Positions 7,973-10,487 of a stretch of DNA of 10,487 bases are shown piece after piece. Each line of letters begins with the position of its first letter. Position 1 is the stretch's first letter. Position numbers and translations under genes: made by a program. Location of the stretch: positions 1 to 10,487 of the forward strand of contig JAUHZM010000085.1 of NCBI GenBank assembly GCA_030426005.1, written 5' to 3'. Source of the stretch: Gammaproteobacteria bacterium. GTDB taxonomy: Bacteria > Pseudomonadota > Gammaproteobacteria > Arenicellales > Arenicellaceae. The notes beneath the pieces are model-generated. The model was given only the letters and a program-made list of their open reading frames with translations, was not told the origin of the DNA and did not search any database.

Positions 7973-7981
7973 ATTGTAACA
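7973..7981 (-). promoter_or_regulatory. Extended -10 promoter candidate for map and the downstream cluster
   Basis: On the minus strand the bases read TGTTACAAT: TACAAT (7973-7978) is a five-of-six match to the -10 consensus, with TG one base upstream, the extended -10 arrangement that can work without a strong -35. Transcription would start near 7966 and give a leader of about 24 bases before the map ATG. No convincing -35 sits at the usual spacing. Confidence 0.45.
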
Positions 7982-8092
7982 AATAACCCATCGCAATCAC
8001 CTAAAACCATTGGCCAGTACTAAAAAATTGTCGAATTTGGCGGGCTGTGGCGTTAAGCTGTCATCAAAGTAGTAAACTTAGGGTCAATAATA

Positions 8093-8902
8093 GTGAGTCC
8101 ATTTCGTCGTGCACAGTTCCGCTTTTGGCGTCTGGCGGAGCCAAGAGCTATGTTTGAGTGGCAAAGTTTTTACGCTTTGCGGCCTTGGTTGAAACGGTTG
8201 CCGCGCGGCGACGGACACCCTGTGATTGTGTTCCCAGGCTTTGGCGGTGGTGATCTTTCTACGCGACCAATGCGCGCTCTGTTGACCAGTTTAGGTTACG
8301 AGACGCATGGATGGGGGTTGGGGTCGAATATTTGGGTTGACGAACATCTGGAAGCTGAGATGGTAGCCCTGGTGCGCGAAGTCGCAGCTAACTCGGGGCG
8401 CAAGGTGTCACTGATTGGTTGGAGTCTTGGCGGTCTGTTTGCGCGGGAAGTCGCCAAAGCATGCCCAGACATTGTGCGCAGTGTTATCTCTTTGGGAAGT
8501 CCGATCTCAGGGGAACCGCGTCATTCTGGGGCGCACGCTTTATTTGAATTATTAAATGGCACGCCTTCCAGTTTGGAACACCATCGTCGCGCCAGCTTTA
8601 AATCCCCACCGCCGGTACCGACCACATCGATCTATTCGAAAACTGATGGCATCGTGGCATGGGAAGGATCAGTGCAAACAGCGCATCCACAAACCGAGAA
8701 CATTGAAGTACCAGCTAGTCATCTTGGAATTGGAGTAAATCCGCTGGTGATGTACGTACTGGCAGACAGGCTGCGGCAACCGGAAGGCAAGTGGCGAAAG
8801 TTTCGCGCTTCTGGCATCCACAAGCTATGGTTTACGGTGCCGAAGCAGCGCGCAAACCTTGTGCCTGAGCAGAATACCCAGGCAGCCGGTGTTTCCAGTT
8901 AG
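8093..8902 (+). CDS. Cytoplasmic alpha/beta hydrolase, lipase/esterase-like
   Basis: A 269-residue serine hydrolase. After an Arg/Trp-rich N-terminus (1-38) with no signal peptide or membrane segment comes the oxyanion-hole strand VIVFPGFGGGD (44-54). The nucleophile elbow is GWSLGG with Ser111, followed by GLFAREVA. The acid is Asp185 in YSKTDGIVAW and the histidine is His210 in ASHLGIG. The ISLGSPISG loop (132-140) after the next strand resembles triacylglycerol lipases and PGAP1-like esterases. The basic tail past residue 230 has no recognisable motif. The start is GTG at 8093: the frame is closed by a TAA at 8054-8056 and no other start lies between. Only a weak AGGG (8080-8083) serves as ribosome binding site. 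It is divergent from map and converges, 16 bases apart, on another hydrolase next to a WS/DGAT gene. Lipid ester hydrolysis is the likeliest role, by inference. Confidence 0.85.
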   Translation: MSPFRRAQFRFWRLAEPRAMFEWQSFYALRPWLKRLPRGDGHPVIVFPGFGGGDLSTRPMRALLTSLGYETHGWGLGSNIWVDEHLEAEMVALVREVAANSGRKVSLIGWSLGGLFAREVAKACPDIVRSVISLGSPISGEPRHSGAHALFELLNGTPSSLEHHRRASFKSPPPVPTTSIYSKTDGIVAWEGSVQTAHPQTENIEVPASHLGIGVNPLVMYVLADRLRQPEGKWRKFRASGIHKLWFTVPKQRANLVPEQNTQAAGVSS

Positions 8903-8918
8903 ATTGTGGCGTGAGTCC

Positions 8919-9812
8919 TTACGTCCTGCTAGTCTGGATGTGTTGGTCGATTAAATCCACGAATCTTGGGAGTAGCTGCTTAGGCAGGTCATGCCCCATA
9001 CCTTCGATCAATTCCAATTTCGCTTGCTTGATATTCGCAGCGGTGTCTATGCCGCCTTCGACCGGCACTAACACATCGGCTTTGCCGTGGATTACCAGTG
9101 TTGGCGCGTCTATTTTACGCAATAAGCCGCGTCGGTCTCCAGACTCCAGAATTGCCGCCATCTGATTGGCGAAGCCTTTCGGTGAGTATGCACGTCGAAT
9201 CGCAGTCAAAATACGCTCTTCGAGCTCTTCTTTCTTTGGAGGATAATCTGGACTGCCGATGATGGCCCAGGTTTTCATGGCGTGTTTCAAAAATGCTTGC
9301 TCGTTGGTGATGCTAGGCTGACCGATAAGTTGTTTAGAAACGCGCCAACCCGCCTGCGGCAATTCTGGGTTGCCTGACGATGACATGATCGAGGTCAGCG
9401 ACAAGCTTCGTTCTGGGTGCTCGGCGGCCAGAACCTGGGCGATCATCCCGCCCATTGATGCGCCGACCCAGTGTGCGGACTCGATTTCCAGTCCGTCGAG
9501 CAAGCCAACGGTATCCGCCGCCATGTCACGTAAGGTATACGGCACGCGAATCGATAAGCCTAAACGCTTACGAAGCATCAGTTTTAGGACATTGGTGTCT
9601 TTCTTGGTTTCTATGCGTTGCGACAGGCCGATATCTCGATTGTCGAATCGAACTACATGGTAGCCGCGGTCTGCCAAGCCGTTGCAGAACGCATCTGGCC
9701 AGGCAATCATTTGGGTGCCGAGCCCCATAATAAGTACAACTGAGGGGTTTCCGGCTTGGCCGAATTCATCGTATGCCAGGCGTAAGCCGTTGGCCATTAA
9801 ATACTTTTCCAT
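8919..9812 (-). CDS. Alpha/beta hydrolase, methylesterase/epoxide-hydrolase-like branch
   Basis: A 297-residue hydrolase with no signal peptide, so probably cytoplasmic. In order: oxyanion-hole strand VVLIMGLGTQMIAWP (25-39), FDNRDIGLS (56-64), nucleophile elbow GASMGGMIAQ with Ser119, acid Asp246 in IHGKADVLVP, and His274 in GMGHDLP. A cap region lies at about 145-225. The pattern MGLGTQMIAWP plus FDNRDIGLS is common in bacterial hydrolases annotated as similar to aclacinomycin methylesterase RdmC, but that name says little about substrate. The start is uncertain: ATG at 9812 gives the length above, while ATG at 9797 (residue 6) has GGAAAAG at a suitable distance upstream and opens with MANGLRLAYDEFG, a usual beginning for this family. 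It lies 81 bases downstream of the WS/DGAT gene on the same strand, so the two may be co-transcribed. Confidence 0.87.
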   Translation of the reverse strand: MEKYLMANGLRLAYDEFGQAGNPSVVLIMGLGTQMIAWPDAFCNGLADRGYHVVRFDNRDIGLSQRIETKKDTNVLKLMLRKRLGLSIRVPYTLRDMAADTVGLLDGLEIESAHWVGASMGGMIAQVLAAEHPERSLSLTSIMSSSGNPELPQAGWRVSKQLIGQPSITNEQAFLKHAMKTWAIIGSPDYPPKKEELEERILTAIRRAYSPKGFANQMAAILESGDRRGLLRKIDAPTLVIHGKADVLVPVEGGIDTAANIKQAKLELIEGMGHDLPKQLLPRFVDLIDQHIQTSRT

Positions 9813-9893
9813 TACTCGATACTCAGAGCTGATAGGGTTTAACGGTAAGTCATCGTTCGTCAGCCTGTGTGCGGCTGAATCGCGGAACTGACT

Positions 9894-10487
9894 CTATTTG
9901 GATGATGAGTTGCTAGTAGATTTCGCTTTGGTTTTTCGACGGCTTTTCTTCTTGCGTTTGGTGGTTAACCTGGTTTTATTCTTGCCTGAGCCAGGTTGGT
10001 CGGAGGGGGAGGTTGCGTCGCGCGCGTTACTCTCGTCTGTCGCTTGCTGCAATTCAGCAAATGATTCATGCAGGCAGCGTGCGTAGAATGCGGGATCCGG
10101 CATCATCTCGCGACACGCGCTAACAGTGATATTGAATTTGCCGCAGTAGCTACCCAACCCGTGAAATAAACCCATGCCATCAATCGGTGGCCCAAGCGCG
10201 AAGGAGCTTAACATCTTTGCGCCGGTAAAATATAGCGGTATCTGTGGACCGGGCACATTAGTGATGACGCAGTTATAGGCGGGCTTGACGCGATTTGCCA
10301 TGCCTAGCTGGCTGTACAGGCGTGCAGCCGCGGCTGAGAGTGTGGACGGAATAAATTGCGCATAGTCCGTCATCGTTTTTGCACCGACGGCAGTGGTGAG
10401 TTGTTTGGCGGCACGCGTGCTCTTATGCACGAATTCTAGGCGCGCAATCGGGTCTTCGATTTGACTACCAACTTCGACGGTCATTTG
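9894..10487 (-). CDS. Wax ester synthase / diacylglycerol acyltransferase, C-terminal part (5' end outside window)
   Basis: WS/DGAT enzymes join a fatty acyl-CoA to a fatty alcohol or diacylglycerol, making wax esters or triacylglycerol for storage at the inner face of the membrane. The frame is open to the right edge (a Gln codon precedes the first visible Met), so this is the last 197 or so codons of a family usually near 450-550 residues. The visible part is the C-terminal WS/DGAT domain: IEDPIARLEFVHKST (9-23), NCVITNVPGPQIPLYFTGAK (71-90), GLGSYCGKFNITVSA (109-123) and MMPDPAFYARCLHESFAEL (127-145). The catalytic HHxxxDG motif belongs to the missing N-terminal half. After residue 148 comes a low-complexity tail ending in a Lys/Arg-rich run and a Ser-rich end. 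The gene stops 81 bases before the hydrolase start. Family assignment is confident; substrate is unknown. Confidence 0.9.
   Translation of the reverse strand, partial: QMTVEVGSQIEDPIARLEFVHKSTRAAKQLTTAVGAKTMTDYAQFIPSTLSAAAARLYSQLGMANRVKPAYNCVITNVPGPQIPLYFTGAKMLSSFALGPPIDGMGLFHGLGSYCGKFNITVSACREMMPDPAFYARCLHESFAELQQATDESNARDATSPSDQPGSGKNKTRLTTKRKKKSRRKTKAKSTSNSSSK

Noticed and set aside
9370..9730. Two overlapping plus-strand frames opposite the hydrolase
   Set aside because: They cover the conserved Ser119 region of the real gene on the other strand and look like translation shadows.
9860..9878. TCAGCC/GGCTGA hairpin between the WS/DGAT stop and the next hydrolase
   Set aside because: Only a 6-base stem with a 7-base loop and no T-run on the minus strand; too weak to call a terminator.
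1..10487. CRISPR, insertion sequence, tRNA or phage signals
   Set aside because: No regularly spaced direct repeats, transposase or integrase motifs, cloverleaf-like sequence or phage structural genes were found on reading both strands.

Overview
The window is about 10.5 kb of gene-dense chromosomal DNA from a bacterium, most likely a gammaproteobacterium. Three things point that way: a single-chain PurL with a fused C-terminal glutaminase domain, the gene order map-glnD-dapD (the order known from Escherichia coli and relatives), and metal ligands in DapE and Map that sit at nearly the same residue numbers as in the well-studied Haemophilus and E. coli enzymes. A wax ester synthase/diacylglycerol acyltransferase at the right edge suggests a storage-lipid-forming, perhaps marine or hydrocarbon-associated lineage. 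That last point is inference, and no genus can be assigned from sequence alone.

Layout from left to right: (1) the 3' end of purL (+); (2) an exported alpha/beta hydrolase (-), convergent with purL; (3) a divergently transcribed small exported protein of unknown function (+) with a GTG start; (4) a 104-base convergent intergenic region holding two clear inverted repeats; (5) a same-strand leftward cluster map-glnD-dapD-dapE (transcribed right to left from 7942 to 2377) with gaps of 22, 89 and 19 bases; (6) a divergent region with a good extended -10 promoter candidate for map; (7) a rightward cytoplasmic lipase/esterase-like protein; (8) a convergent leftward alpha/beta hydrolase; and (9) the 3' part of a WS/DGAT acyltransferase gene (-) running off the right edge.

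Functionally, the map-glnD-dapDE block is core metabolism: N-terminal methionine removal, nitrogen-status signalling through PII uridylylation, and two steps of the succinylase branch of lysine/diaminopimelate synthesis. The right-hand block looks like an accessory neutral-lipid neighbourhood: an acyltransferase that would make wax esters or triacylglycerol, next to two intracellular-looking serine hydrolases that could act on such lipids. All three alpha/beta hydrolases in the window keep a recognisable Ser-Asp-His triad.

No RNA genes, CRISPR arrays, insertion sequences, phage genes or attachment sites were seen. No stretch longer than 300 bases lacks a gene. Nothing here is clearly an undescribed system. 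The items most worth a second look are the lipid-gene cluster, the small BamE-like exported protein and the paired hairpins after dapE.
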